Assembly: GCA_947174985.1 (NCBI GenBank)
Contig: CAMWLB010000045.1
Coordinates: forward strand, 1-13,875
DNA from: an uncultured Lachnospiraceae bacterium
Lineage (GTDB): Bacteria > Bacillota > Clostridia > Lachnospirales > Lachnospiraceae
Direction of reading: 5' to 3'
DNA: 13,875 nt
This document shows positions 1 to 6,828 of the stretch, piece after piece. Position numbers and translations under genes: made by a program. Each line of letters begins with the position of its first letter. The first letter of the stretch is position 1. A model generated the notes under the pieces. The model saw nothing but the letters and a program-made list of their open reading frames with translations. It was not told the DNA's origin and made no database searches.

Positions 1-57
1 CCTTCATGATTTAAAATAGATTTCGTTAAATATAGTACAGGAATCCGCAAATTTATT

Positions 58-1476
58 CTACTGTATCTGCGCTTTAATCTGGTTTGACAGTTCTAACAAC
101 AGGCTGTCGATATCACCGCCCTCCCATACACGGGAGAAAAGTATCTCAAGCTGAATCCAGAAATTGCTCGTCTCCATCATCTTGGGAAGCGAGCTGGAAT
201 TTTTATATTCATCCATAAAAGCCATCAGATTCTCATTATCCTGATTGGCCGCAAGGTTTGCCGAGGTCTTACCCGTTCTCTCATAAAGGGTTTCGTAGCA
301 GCTTCCCGTCAGATACGCCGCAAAAGCATTTGCCAAATCCTTGTGCTCCGAGTAGCCGTTTACCGCCACACAGCTTGTCACGGACAGGGAACGCCCCTTA
401 AGCTCCGTGCTGGGCTGGGGAATCATACAGATACCATATTCATAGGGGAAGGTGCCGTCCGCCTGCGCCTCCTCGAGTTTTTTCAGTACATCCGTGGTTG
501 CCACGGTAAAAACCAGCTTGCCGTCCAAAAAATCCTGAATCACCGACTCCGGCGTCACCGTGTCGGACTCGATGTAAAAGAACTGGTTCAGGTTCTGGTA
601 CACCTCCAGGCACTTTTTTGTCTCTTCATTGTAAATGTTGATATTATTGTCGTCGTCCCCGCTTTCGCCGCCGACTATCATATAACTGCCCACAAAATAA
701 TAATTATAAAAAATATCGGAAACAGCCCATTTCAGAACGGCTTCCACATTTTCGGGTGCATCATAATTATCCGCAAAAGCAAGCAACTCGTCCATATTGG
801 CAGGGATTCCCGCTGCTATCTGCTCCGGTGTAACTTCCAGAGGAATTTCATCAATATACTCCCCTTCCTCTCCGTTTTCATTTCCCTCATCCGCATCAGG
901 CATATCCTCAAAACCCTCAGCGTCTTCCTCCCCGTTTCCTTCCGCCTGCGCCGCAAGCTGCTCCGCCGTCCACGCCTCCAGATAGGTTTTGTTGTACAGA
1001 AATGCGCTGGTCTGATAATAAAAGGGGTAGGCAACCAGCTTATCTTTATAAGTGACCGCTGAAAGCGCTGTCTGGGGAAAATGCTCCGTCGTACACAACT
1101 TGTCATCACCCTGTATCTTGGAGGCAAGCCCTGCCAGATAAGCCTTTTCCAGCGAATCATTGCTTATAATATACGCGTCCGGAATATGCTCTCCGTGAAG
1201 AGACGCATCATTGATGGCTTCCAGATATTCACTGTCAGAAGTCAAAACAGGAATCACACGCACATCCCGACTCTCGCCAAAAGAAACCGCTGCGCTGTTG
1301 ATAAAATCCGTCAGGCTTTCATCAGAGTACCAGAAATAAATCGTCTCCTTTTGGTTAAAAATCGGGTATAAATCCTCTTCCGCTTCTATCGTCATGCCGC
1401 TTCTTCCCACATAAAGCACAGCGGCAAGCATACATAAAACTACCAGCACAGCCGGCAATCTTTTCTTGATACTCAT
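58..1476 (-). CDS. Extracellular solute-binding protein, MalE-like (family 1), membrane-anchored
   Basis: A 472-residue protein that resembles the sugar-binding components of ABC importers (SBP_bac_1/8 type). The N-terminus has a KKR positive patch followed by a hydrophobic segment at about residues 8-24. C15 lacks a proper lipobox (Leu at -1), so it is probably a signal anchor or ordinary signal peptide, not a lipoprotein. Family-like patches are a PFYYQTSAFLYNK stretch at 151-163 and a VAVNGYSEHKDLANAFAAYL stretch at 370-389. Residues 179-210 form an acidic, low-complexity insert (16 Asp/Glu of 32, no Lys/Arg). The ATG has an AAGGAG site (1484-1489) that overlaps the argD stop codon, and the gap to argD is only 11 nt, so it is very likely co-translated with argD. 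No permease or ATPase gene lies in the window; partners would have to be left of position 1 or elsewhere. The ligand is unknown, and a sugar is more likely than arginine by family. Confidence 0.85.
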   Translation of the reverse strand: MSIKKRLPAVLVVLCMLAAVLYVGRSGMTIEAEEDLYPIFNQKETIYFWYSDESLTDFINSAAVSFGESRDVRVIPVLTSDSEYLEAINDASLHGEHIPDAYIISNDSLEKAYLAGLASKIQGDDKLCTTEHFPQTALSAVTYKDKLVAYPFYYQTSAFLYNKTYLEAWTAEQLAAQAEGNGEEDAEGFEDMPDADEGNENGEEGEYIDEIPLEVTPEQIAAGIPANMDELLAFADNYDAPENVEAVLKWAVSDIFYNYYFVGSYMIVGGESGDDDNNINIYNEETKKCLEVYQNLNQFFYIESDTVTPESVIQDFLDGKLVFTVATTDVLKKLEEAQADGTFPYEYGICMIPQPSTELKGRSLSVTSCVAVNGYSEHKDLANAFAAYLTGSCYETLYERTGKTSANLAANQDNENLMAFMDEYKNSSSLPKMMETSNFWIQLEILFSRVWEGGDIDSLLLELSNQIKAQIQ

Positions 1477-1487
1477 GCAAATTCTCC

Positions 1488-2684
1488 TTAATCAGACTCC
1501 TCCAAAAGGCACTTATCGAGAATCTCTATCATCTCGTCCACATTTTCTTTGGTGATAATAAGGGGCGGCACAAAACGGATAATATTTGTTCCTGCATTAA
1601 TCAGAATCAGCCCCTTATCCATTGCCCTTTTGATAATCGGCGAGACAGGCCTTGAAAATACAAGCCCCTGCAAAAGTCCCGCGCCTCTTCTCGTCTCTAC
1701 AAAGTTATATTTTTCACAAAGAGCATCCAGGCGCTCTTCCAGATAGGGCGCCACCCTGCCCACATTTTCTATTATATGATTCTCCTCGAATAAATCAAGC
1801 ACTTTGTTGACCGCAGCGCAGACAAGAGGGTTGCCGCCGTAAGTGGTGCCGTGGTCGCCCGCCGCAAGGGATGCCGCGCCAACCCTCTCCGTCATCAAAA
1901 ACGCTCCCACCGGCACGCCGCAGCCTAACGCCTTCGCCGTTGTCATAATATCGGGCTTTACGCCGTATTTCTGCCATGCAAACATATAACCGGTGCGTCC
2001 CATGCCGCACTGAATCTCGTCTAAAATCAACAGGATATCTTTTTCATCGCAGAGAGCGCGCAGCTCTTTTAAGAAAGACTCCTCCGCAGGGTAGATGCCG
2101 CCCTCGCCCTGCACAGTTTCCAGTATAATAGCGCAGGTCTTCTCATTGACACATTCCCTGACGCTCTCTATCTGATTGAGCTGTGCAAACCGGATATTGC
2201 CGATGCCGGGCTCAAACGCCTCCCTGTAATGGGGATTGCCAGTCACGGAAAGCGCGCCCATGGTTCTGCCGTGGAAAGAATGTTCCATCGCTATGATTTC
2301 ATGGTCAGTGGAACCGTCCTTCAGCCACGCATATTTTCTTGCCGCTTTGATTGCGCCCTCCACCGCCTCCGCTCCAGAGTTGGTAAAAAACACCCTGTCC
2401 ATGCCCGATACCGCTTTTAACCGCTTTGCAGCTTCCACAGCAGGCACATTGTAAAAATAGTTAGAAGTGTGAATCAGCTTGTCAATCTGCGCTTTTAAAG
2501 CGTTATTGTACGCCTGATTATGATACCCCAGCGCAAACACCGCGATACCTGCCACAAAGTCTAGATATTTTTTCCCTTCTATATCATAAAGGTAAACGCC
2601 TTCGCCCTTATCCAGCACAATCTGGTAACGATTGTAGGTGTGGAGCAGCGCTTTTTCCGCTTCCTCAATATATTCCTTCATCAT
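1488..2684 (-). CDS. argD: Acetylornithine aminotransferase (ArgD)
   Basis: Cytoplasmic PLP enzyme, class III aminotransferase (PF00202), that converts N-acetylglutamate semialdehyde to N-acetylornithine with glutamate as amino donor, step 4 of ornithine synthesis. The 398-residue length is normal for ArgD. Visible motifs are NSGAEAVEGAIKAAR (102-116), the HSFHGRT patch (135-141), LDEIQCGMGRTG (221-232) with Asp222 for the PLP pyridine nitrogen, and TTAKALGCGVPVGA (248-261) with Lys251 as the likely Schiff-base lysine. An upstream in-frame extension to 2795 exists but would overlap the end of argB. The double ATG at 2684/2681 has an AAAGGA site just upstream and is preferred. It lies 22 nt after argB and 11 nt before the solute-binding protein gene. 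The paralogous GABA or ornithine aminotransferases are less likely given the argB neighbour. Confidence 0.96.
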   Translation of the reverse strand: MMKEYIEEAEKALLHTYNRYQIVLDKGEGVYLYDIEGKKYLDFVAGIAVFALGYHNQAYNNALKAQIDKLIHTSNYFYNVPAVEAAKRLKAVSGMDRVFFTNSGAEAVEGAIKAARKYAWLKDGSTDHEIIAMEHSFHGRTMGALSVTGNPHYREAFEPGIGNIRFAQLNQIESVRECVNEKTCAIILETVQGEGGIYPAEESFLKELRALCDEKDILLILDEIQCGMGRTGYMFAWQKYGVKPDIMTTAKALGCGVPVGAFLMTERVGAASLAAGDHGTTYGGNPLVCAAVNKVLDLFEENHIIENVGRVAPYLEERLDALCEKYNFVETRRGAGLLQGLVFSRPVSPIIKRAMDKGLILINAGTNIIRFVPPLIITKENVDEMIEILDKCLLEESD

Positions 2685-2706
2685 AATTGATTCCTTTCCG
2701 CCACGC

Positions 2707-3621
2707 CTAAAAATGCTGTTCGTCTTCTGCCAGCATGTGGCTGTCCTCGTCTGCAATAATGGCAGTTCCGATACCTTTGTTTGTGAAAATTTCAAGCAGC
2801 AGGCAGTGTGGAATTCTGCCGTCCAGTATATGCACCCGATTGACCCCGTTTTTGATCGCCGAGGTACAGTTGCCCAGCTTTGGCAGCATACCGCCGCCGA
2901 TAAAGCCGCCCGCTATCAGCTCGTCCGCCTGCGTCGCCGTCAATCTTGATATAAAGCTGGACTTGTCGTTGATATCCTTGTACAGCCCTTCGATGTCCGT
3001 TAAGAACGCCAGTTTTTCCGCACCCACCGCCTTGGCTATGGCGCAGGCTGCGTCGTCCGCGTTAATGTTGTAGGTCTGGAAATTTTCGTCCAGTCCGATG
3101 GGCGCCACAATGGGAAGGAAATCTTTTTCCAGAAGATCATAGAGCACCTTCGGCTCCACTTTCTTCACTTCGCCCACATAGCCAATGTCCTGTCCGTCCG
3201 CATATTTCTTTTCCACCTGCAAAAGCCCGCCGTCCTTGCCGCTGATGCCGACTGCCTTTACGCCCAGCTCCTGCACCATGGACACCAAATGCTTGTTGAC
3301 TCTGCCAAGCACCATCTCCGCGATTTCCATGGTTTCCTCATCGGTCACACGCAGTCCGTTTACAAACTGCGCTTCCTTGCCCACCTTGCCAACCCAGCGG
3401 CTGATGTCCTTGCCGCCGCCGTGCACAATAATTGGCTTGAAGCCTACCAGCTTTAAGAGCGTCACATCCTTTATGACATTCCTTTTTAATTCTTCGTTGC
3501 TCATAGCGCTTCCACCGTACTTTACCACAATAATTTTCCTGTTGAATCGCTGTATGTAGGGCAGCGCCTCGATGAGAACCTCTGCCTTCTGCAATACGGT
3601 GTCCATGTTTTTATCCTGCAT
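2707..3621 (-). CDS. argB: Acetylglutamate kinase (ArgB), arginine-sensitive type
   Basis: Amino acid kinase (PF00696) that phosphorylates N-acetyl-L-glutamate with ATP, the committed step of ornithine synthesis. It has 304 residues. Motifs: KYGGSAM (34-40) with Lys34, HGGGKDI (67-73), NGLRVTD (88-94) with the substrate Arg91, NINADDAA (185-192), and GGMLPK (243-248) with Lys248. The N-terminal helix (VLIEALPYIQRF, 15-26) and the C-terminal DGRIPHCLLLE...GIGT pattern (267-286) are the marks of hexameric, arginine-inhibited acetylglutamate kinases, so feedback inhibition by arginine is inferred. The ATG at 3619-3621 has a strong AAGGAGG (3630-3636) with 8-nt spacing. The 29 bp containing this ribosome site recur at the start of the DUF4160 gene. 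Its usual neighbour argJ is about 3.2 kb upstream, separated by accessory genes. Confidence 0.97.
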   Translation of the reverse strand: MQDKNMDTVLQKAEVLIEALPYIQRFNRKIIVVKYGGSAMSNEELKRNVIKDVTLLKLVGFKPIIVHGGGKDISRWVGKVGKEAQFVNGLRVTDEETMEIAEMVLGRVNKHLVSMVQELGVKAVGISGKDGGLLQVEKKYADGQDIGYVGEVKKVEPKVLYDLLEKDFLPIVAPIGLDENFQTYNINADDAACAIAKAVGAEKLAFLTDIEGLYKDINDKSSFISRLTATQADELIAGGFIGGGMLPKLGNCTSAIKNGVNRVHILDGRIPHCLLLEIFTNKGIGTAIIADEDSHMLAEDEQHF

Positions 3622-3647
3622 TTTGATTTCCTCCTTGTAGTGCTTTT
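3619..3647 (-). repeat. 29-bp leader/RBS repeat, copy 1 (argB start)
   Basis: Covers the argB ATG, its AAGGAGG site and the AT-rich stretch before it. It matches 26 of 29 bases with 4234-4262 in the same orientation. Similarity continues less perfectly six bases into argB (7 of 9 from 3613 to 3621). The two copies are 615 bp apart and bracket exactly the DUF4160-DUF2442 pair. Confidence 0.75.
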
Positions 3648-3687
3648 TATCGTTTCTCCATAAGTTTCAGACTTGCAAACCCGAACA

Positions 3688-3963
3688 TTACGCTATCTTT
3701 TCTTTTACTGCCTCCAACTCATACAATGTATCCGGATCAATATCAATGCATGCAGTATTATCCCTATTTCCGGACACATCCCATGCTAAGGTATCATTCA
3801 TTATAGTACAGGTTTTTATAAAATACTCAACTTCCCTCAAAACAGCAAACGCTTCTTTATCCAACAACGGGGTTACATCGTAGCATACAATTTTGCCATC
3901 TTCAAAATATATATATACCATATGCTCCTCTGTCGGAACAACTTGAACGATTTTAGGACACAT
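3688..3963 (-). CDS. DUF2442 family small protein
   Basis: A 91-residue soluble protein that looks like DUF2442 (PF10387): a beta-rich N-terminal half with VxPxxxHxVYIYFEDGKIVCYDVTPLL, where the 'F.DG....D..PLL' pattern is typical, and an acidic C-terminus (IDIDPDTLYE). No catalytic motif is visible and the function is unknown. The ATG has AAGGAGG at 3970-3976 that touches the stop codon of the DUF4160 gene, with a 12-nt gap, so the two genes are almost certainly co-translated. From recalled annotations (not searched here), DUF2442 and DUF4160 genes are frequent neighbours in bacterial genomes, sometimes suspected of forming a toxin-antitoxin-like pair. The sequence alone does not prove this. 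Confidence 0.85.
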   Translation of the reverse strand: MCPKIVQVVPTEEHMVYIYFEDGKIVCYDVTPLLDKEAFAVLREVEYFIKTCTIMNDTLAWDVSGNRDNTACIDIDPDTLYELEAVKEKIA

Positions 3964-3975
3964 ATTTATCCTCCT

Positions 3976-4236
3976 TTACATCAATGGCGCAATCTTATTT
4001 AATACTTTACCGTCTTTAGCCAACTCCCAATTTTGCATTAATTCATCCTGATGCAGCACACACCATGCCAAAACCAATTTTAATTGCCTTGATGGCAACG
4101 CTCCTTTTATAACTCTTGCCTCGTCAATCTCAATCAGCGCCTTATTCCCATTATATTCCGCATGAAAATGCGGCGGATTATGATCATCATAATACATTGT
4201 AACTCTTATTCCAAAAAACAATGCTATTTCCGGCAT
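3976..4236 (-). CDS. DUF4160 family small protein
   Basis: An 86-residue soluble protein of the DUF4160 type (PF13711). The diagnostic N-terminal pattern is plain: GIRVTMYYDDHNPPHFHAEY (9-28), followed by a short beta stretch (KALIEIDEARVIKGALP) and a helical C-terminus with W58, H62 and W69. The conserved HxPPHFHxxY-like histidines could bind a metal or a partner, but this is only a guess from composition. The start ATG has AAGGAGGG (4244-4251). The DUF2442 gene follows after 12 nt. The leader is a near copy of the argB leader. Function unknown; a toxin-antitoxin-like role together with DUF2442 is possible. Confidence 0.87.
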   Translation of the reverse strand: MPEIALFFGIRVTMYYDDHNPPHFHAEYNGNKALIEIDEARVIKGALPSRQLKLVLAWCVLHQDELMQNWELAKDGKVLNKIAPLM

Positions 4237-4262
4237 TTTAATTCCCTCCTTGTAATGCTTTT
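4234..4262 (-). repeat. 29-bp leader/RBS repeat, copy 2 (DUF4160 start)
   Basis: Near-identical partner of 3619-3647 (26 of 29 bases), again ending at an ATG and holding the AAGGAGG ribosome site. It could be the second end of a small inserted or duplicated segment, or a simple leader duplication. Confidence 0.75.
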
Positions 4263-4271
4263 CTTTATTTA

Positions 4272-4904
4272 CTAATTTGATTTCACAACCAAATGCCGAT
4301 TACCGCGCCCATCGGTTTCCATATCAAGAATTTCATAACCCTGAAACACTTTTTGAATATCTTCATCGGAATAATAGTGAAACAATAATCCATTTCTGCT
4401 TTCATCAGTATATAAAAAACTTCCATCTTCCAAAACACTATGTTCAAGTTCTGTGTCATCGGGTTCAAGTGAATCAAAAGAAGCATACAATAACCCATTT
4501 TCTTTCGTTATTCTTTTTAATTCATCCAGCGCCCTGTTAAACTCATTCACACACAAATGGTCCAGTGCAGCTCTTACAGCAACTGCATCAAAAAAATGAT
4601 CCGGATATTCCGTGTTTAATATGGACGCGGTTTTAAACTGTTCCTTTCGAACTCCATAAGGAGTCAATAATTCTTTTGTAATCCACACTGCGCTTTCAGA
4701 AATATCAAATCCCCATACATCAAATCCATTAGACTGTAAAATTAAACTGTTCGCTCCAAAACCACAAGCCGCATCACATATAACATGACAGTTATGCTTT
4801 TGAAACTCACGAACCATTATATTTTTTACATTTTCATATCCCTTTATATAATATTTATAATTCTCAATATCCTCTTTGTGCCAGACAGTATCCCAATATT
4901 TCAT
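4272..4904 (-). CDS. Class I SAM-dependent methyltransferase
   Basis: A 210-residue Rossmann-type methyltransferase. Motif I is VICDAACGFGANS (41-53), followed by the acidic end of strand 2 at GFDIS (65-69). A motif IV/post-I region DAVAVRAALDHL (106-117) and a NGLLYASFDS strand (136-145) fit the methyltransferase_11/25 pattern. The N-terminus (MKYWDTVWHKEDIENY) resembles small-molecule or resistance-type methyltransferases, but the substrate cannot be told. An earlier in-frame TTG at 4922 exists; the ATG at 4904 with GGAGGAG (4912-4918) is preferred. The gene is strikingly AT-rich (12 G/C of 60 in 4801-4860), unlike the arg genes, consistent with acquisition from elsewhere. It sits 42 nt after the HD gene and 35 nt before DUF4160. 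Confidence 0.9.
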   Translation of the reverse strand: MKYWDTVWHKEDIENYKYYIKGYENVKNIMVREFQKHNCHVICDAACGFGANSLILQSNGFDVWGFDISESAVWITKELLTPYGVRKEQFKTASILNTEYPDHFFDAVAVRAALDHLCVNEFNRALDELKRITKENGLLYASFDSLEPDDTELEHSVLEDGSFLYTDESRNGLLFHYYSDEDIQKVFQGYEILDMETDGRGNRHLVVKSN

Positions 4905-4946
4905 CTTGTTTCTCCTCCGCAAAACCGAATCCCTCTTTCGGAAAAG

Positions 4947-5510
4947 TTAATTCAAAACTTCCATCACTTTTTCAAATTTATCTTGATAATATTTTTTGCT
5001 GTCTGCCGATAGTTTTTGAAAACTTCTTATCAATTTGGCTTTCACAAATTCCTTCCCCTCTTCGATGTCCATTCCTTTTTTCACATACGCCAAATGCAAT
5101 AAGCTCGGCACGCTATCAAAATGGGAAATTGCATCTGCATCTGCCACGCATAATTCTTCAAGGCTATTCTTTTCCAGATTTATACTCCCTCTGTGGTTTT
5201 TTATACATTCCTGTACCAACGCAATCTTTTTATCGTCATAATTGTATTCTTTTAAAATACCATATGCCATCTCTGCCCCATGTATATGATGCAGCTCATA
5301 TAAATCATAATCCGTAATGGAAGCAATATCATGCAGCCAGGCAGCAATCATAACAATTTCCCTGTCCGCTCCATATTTTTCCGATAAGATTTCTGCATTT
5401 TTCACTACTGCAGCGATGTGATAATAGCAGCCCATTCCAAATTTGTTCGTTTCTTTTTGGCATCTGCTATATACTTCTTTTTGTAAACCATTTAAAATAT
5501 CTTCCCGCAT
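4947..5510 (-). CDS. HD-domain protein (putative metal-dependent phosphohydrolase)
   Basis: A 187-residue protein with an HD domain (PF01966-like). Likely metal ligands are His31 (CYYHI), His60-Asp61 (WLHDIA), a His cluster at 74/75/77 (LHHIHG), His106 (KNHRG) and Asp124/126 (VADADAI). This order matches small stand-alone HD hydrolases that act on nucleotides or other phosphoesters; the substrate is unknown. The last third is helical and Lys-rich. The start ATG overlaps the end of the preceding membrane-protein gene by 19 nt, with an AGAGGAA site inside that gene, which suggests translational coupling. The gene is AT-rich like its downstream neighbours. Confidence 0.9.
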   Translation of the reverse strand: MREDILNGLQKEVYSRCQKETNKFGMGCYYHIAAVVKNAEILSEKYGADREIVMIAAWLHDIASITDYDLYELHHIHGAEMAYGILKEYNYDDKKIALVQECIKNHRGSINLEKNSLEELCVADADAISHFDSVPSLLHLAYVKKGMDIEEGKEFVKAKLIRSFQKLSADSKKYYQDKFEKVMEVLN

Positions 5511-6190
5511 GATTCTATGTTTCCTCTAAAAATGGCTTGGTAGAAAATAACTTTGGCTTTTTCTGTTATCTTCCGGGCGCTTCTGATAAAAAACAAATAA
5601 TAGCATAATCCGCCTCCTAATGCAACTAACAGTCCGGCTGTTTTCGATCGGATAAAGACAAAGAAAAAGAGATAAACTGACAAACTAAGCCACGCCAGCC
5701 AGAGCAGCCATGTCAGTGCAGTGCCGCACAAGGTCAGTTCCACTTCCTTATTGCCGTTATACTCGCTCCTGCTTTTTACGCCCAGTCTCCAGAAAGGATT
5801 GCCGCTGCACAATGTGCTCAATTCCTCCATGGTTTCTTTTCTCACAAAAGGTTCCTCCGCCCTAAGCCTTTTAAAAGGACAGAGCAATGGGGCATTTCCC
5901 TTCATTTTCCGGTGTCTATAGATTTGAACACTATCTTCATATCTACGAATCAACTGCTCAAAATCCTTCTCTTCCGAACGCAACAGCCCCACTGAAAAGT
6001 GAGCGCCATCCTCATAACAAAACTCCAGTTCGTAGTAATGCATATGCGCTACACTGGCGTAAGGACCTCCTCCTCGGCATTCATACGCCAGATATACAGT
6101 ATCCAGTCCCTTTCTTGGAATCCGGTAAGAGTCTATCATAAAGTACTCCTCCGTGCTGCCTCCCCAATCCGGAATCCTTTCCTTTTCCAT
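5492..6190 (-). CDS. Hypothetical membrane protein with two C-terminal helices
   Basis: About 232 residues, family not recognised. The first 150 residues look soluble and mixed, with no signal peptide. Two hydrophobic segments follow at roughly 155-180 (LTWLLWLAWLSLSVYLFFF) and 185-205 (GLLVALGGGLCYYLFFI), then a basic cytoplasmic tail. This is a tail-anchored, hairpin-type topology with the long N-terminal domain probably cytoplasmic. A TTG at 6193 is possible, but the ATG at 6190 has AAAGGAG with 8-nt spacing and is preferred. The gene overlaps the HD gene start by 19 nt. Base composition is intermediate (25 G/C of 60 in 5881-5940). No function can be assigned. Confidence 0.75.
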   Translation of the reverse strand: MEKERIPDWGGSTEEYFMIDSYRIPRKGLDTVYLAYECRGGGPYASVAHMHYYELEFCYEDGAHFSVGLLRSEEKDFEQLIRRYEDSVQIYRHRKMKGNAPLLCPFKRLRAEEPFVRKETMEELSTLCSGNPFWRLGVKSRSEYNGNKEVELTLCGTALTWLLWLAWLSLSVYLFFFVFIRSKTAGLLVALGGGLCYYLFFIRSARKITEKAKVIFYQAIFRGNIESCGKIF

Positions 6191-6263
6191 CAATCAATTG
6201 TTCTCCTTTGAACTTTAACAAGCCGCCACACTATCAAAATGGCAAATTTTTTGTCCCGTTAAA

Positions 6264-6806
6264 CTACCATTCTACTTCAATGACACATTTATCTGCACCG
6301 GTTTTTATGCTTTTATGCAATGTGACTCTTACGTCTTTCCTGAACACTTTGTTAAAAATGCCTTCTGCATTGCCTAAAGTGCAATAACACCACGTTTTTG
6401 ATAACTCCCGTGGAACTCTTTTTACACAAGCACAATAACATTCAGGGTAGCAAAATAATATTCTGTTATCAGACATATATTCCATAAAAGCAAATGTTTC
6501 GTTCTGATTAAATGTGTTTACAAATTCTTCTATGCTTTCCGCCTTATTCAAATATTTCAGAAGCTTGTTGGCAATTGATTTTCCATCATTACATCTACAT
6601 TCTTTTCTAACTCTGATAATGGTATCTGTATCAAAATGATCTTCCAGATAACCGCATGTATCTTTTGCCCATTCATATTTCTTTTCAATATTTGCACTTT
6701 GGGACAATGGATGTTTTTCCTCAAATTCTTTCGCAGTATCAGGTCCCGTATTTCTATTTAAACTATCAACCAATCGAATAGAATGTGCATTATCATTTTT
6801 TGCCAT
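6264..6806 (-). CDS. Cys-rich DUF6144-like protein
   Basis: A 180-residue soluble protein with ten cysteines: 51, 70, 72, 119, 123, 125, 127, 140, 142 and 174. The cluster RKECRC (68-72) and the CYPECYCAC cluster (119-127) could bind metal or form a redox centre. The C-terminal part (YCTLGNAEGIF...V.L..SI..GADKC.I.V, 141-178) has the pattern seen at the end of ATC-hydrolase/V4R-like small-ligand domains, and I think the best family is DUF6144, recalled and not searched. The ATG has a GAGGGGG site close upstream. It lies 22 nt after argJ and is AT-rich (19 G/C of 60 in 6541-6600), unlike argJ. Function unknown. Confidence 0.75.
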   Translation of the reverse strand: MAKNDNAHSIRLVDSLNRNTGPDTAKEFEEKHPLSQSANIEKKYEWAKDTCGYLEDHFDTDTIIRVRKECRCNDGKSIANKLLKYLNKAESIEEFVNTFNQNETFAFMEYMSDNRILFCYPECYCACVKRVPRELSKTWCYCTLGNAEGIFNKVFRKDVRVTLHKSIKTGADKCVIEVEW

Positions 6807-6828
6807 ACTTCCCCCTCATATCTCCATT

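Noticed and set aside
1..57. Terminator or next gene after the solute-binding protein
   Set aside because: No stem-loop seen; an ATG on the minus strand at 5-7 has no ribosome site and too little sequence to judge.
343..1062. 239-codon plus-strand open frame opposite the solute-binding protein gene
   Set aside because: Shadow frame, no ribosome site, His/Arg-rich composition typical of antisense reading.
2685..2795. Upstream in-frame extension of argD
   Set aside because: It overlaps the argB end in another frame, while the ATG pair at 2681-2684 has a ribosome site and gives the normal family N-terminus.
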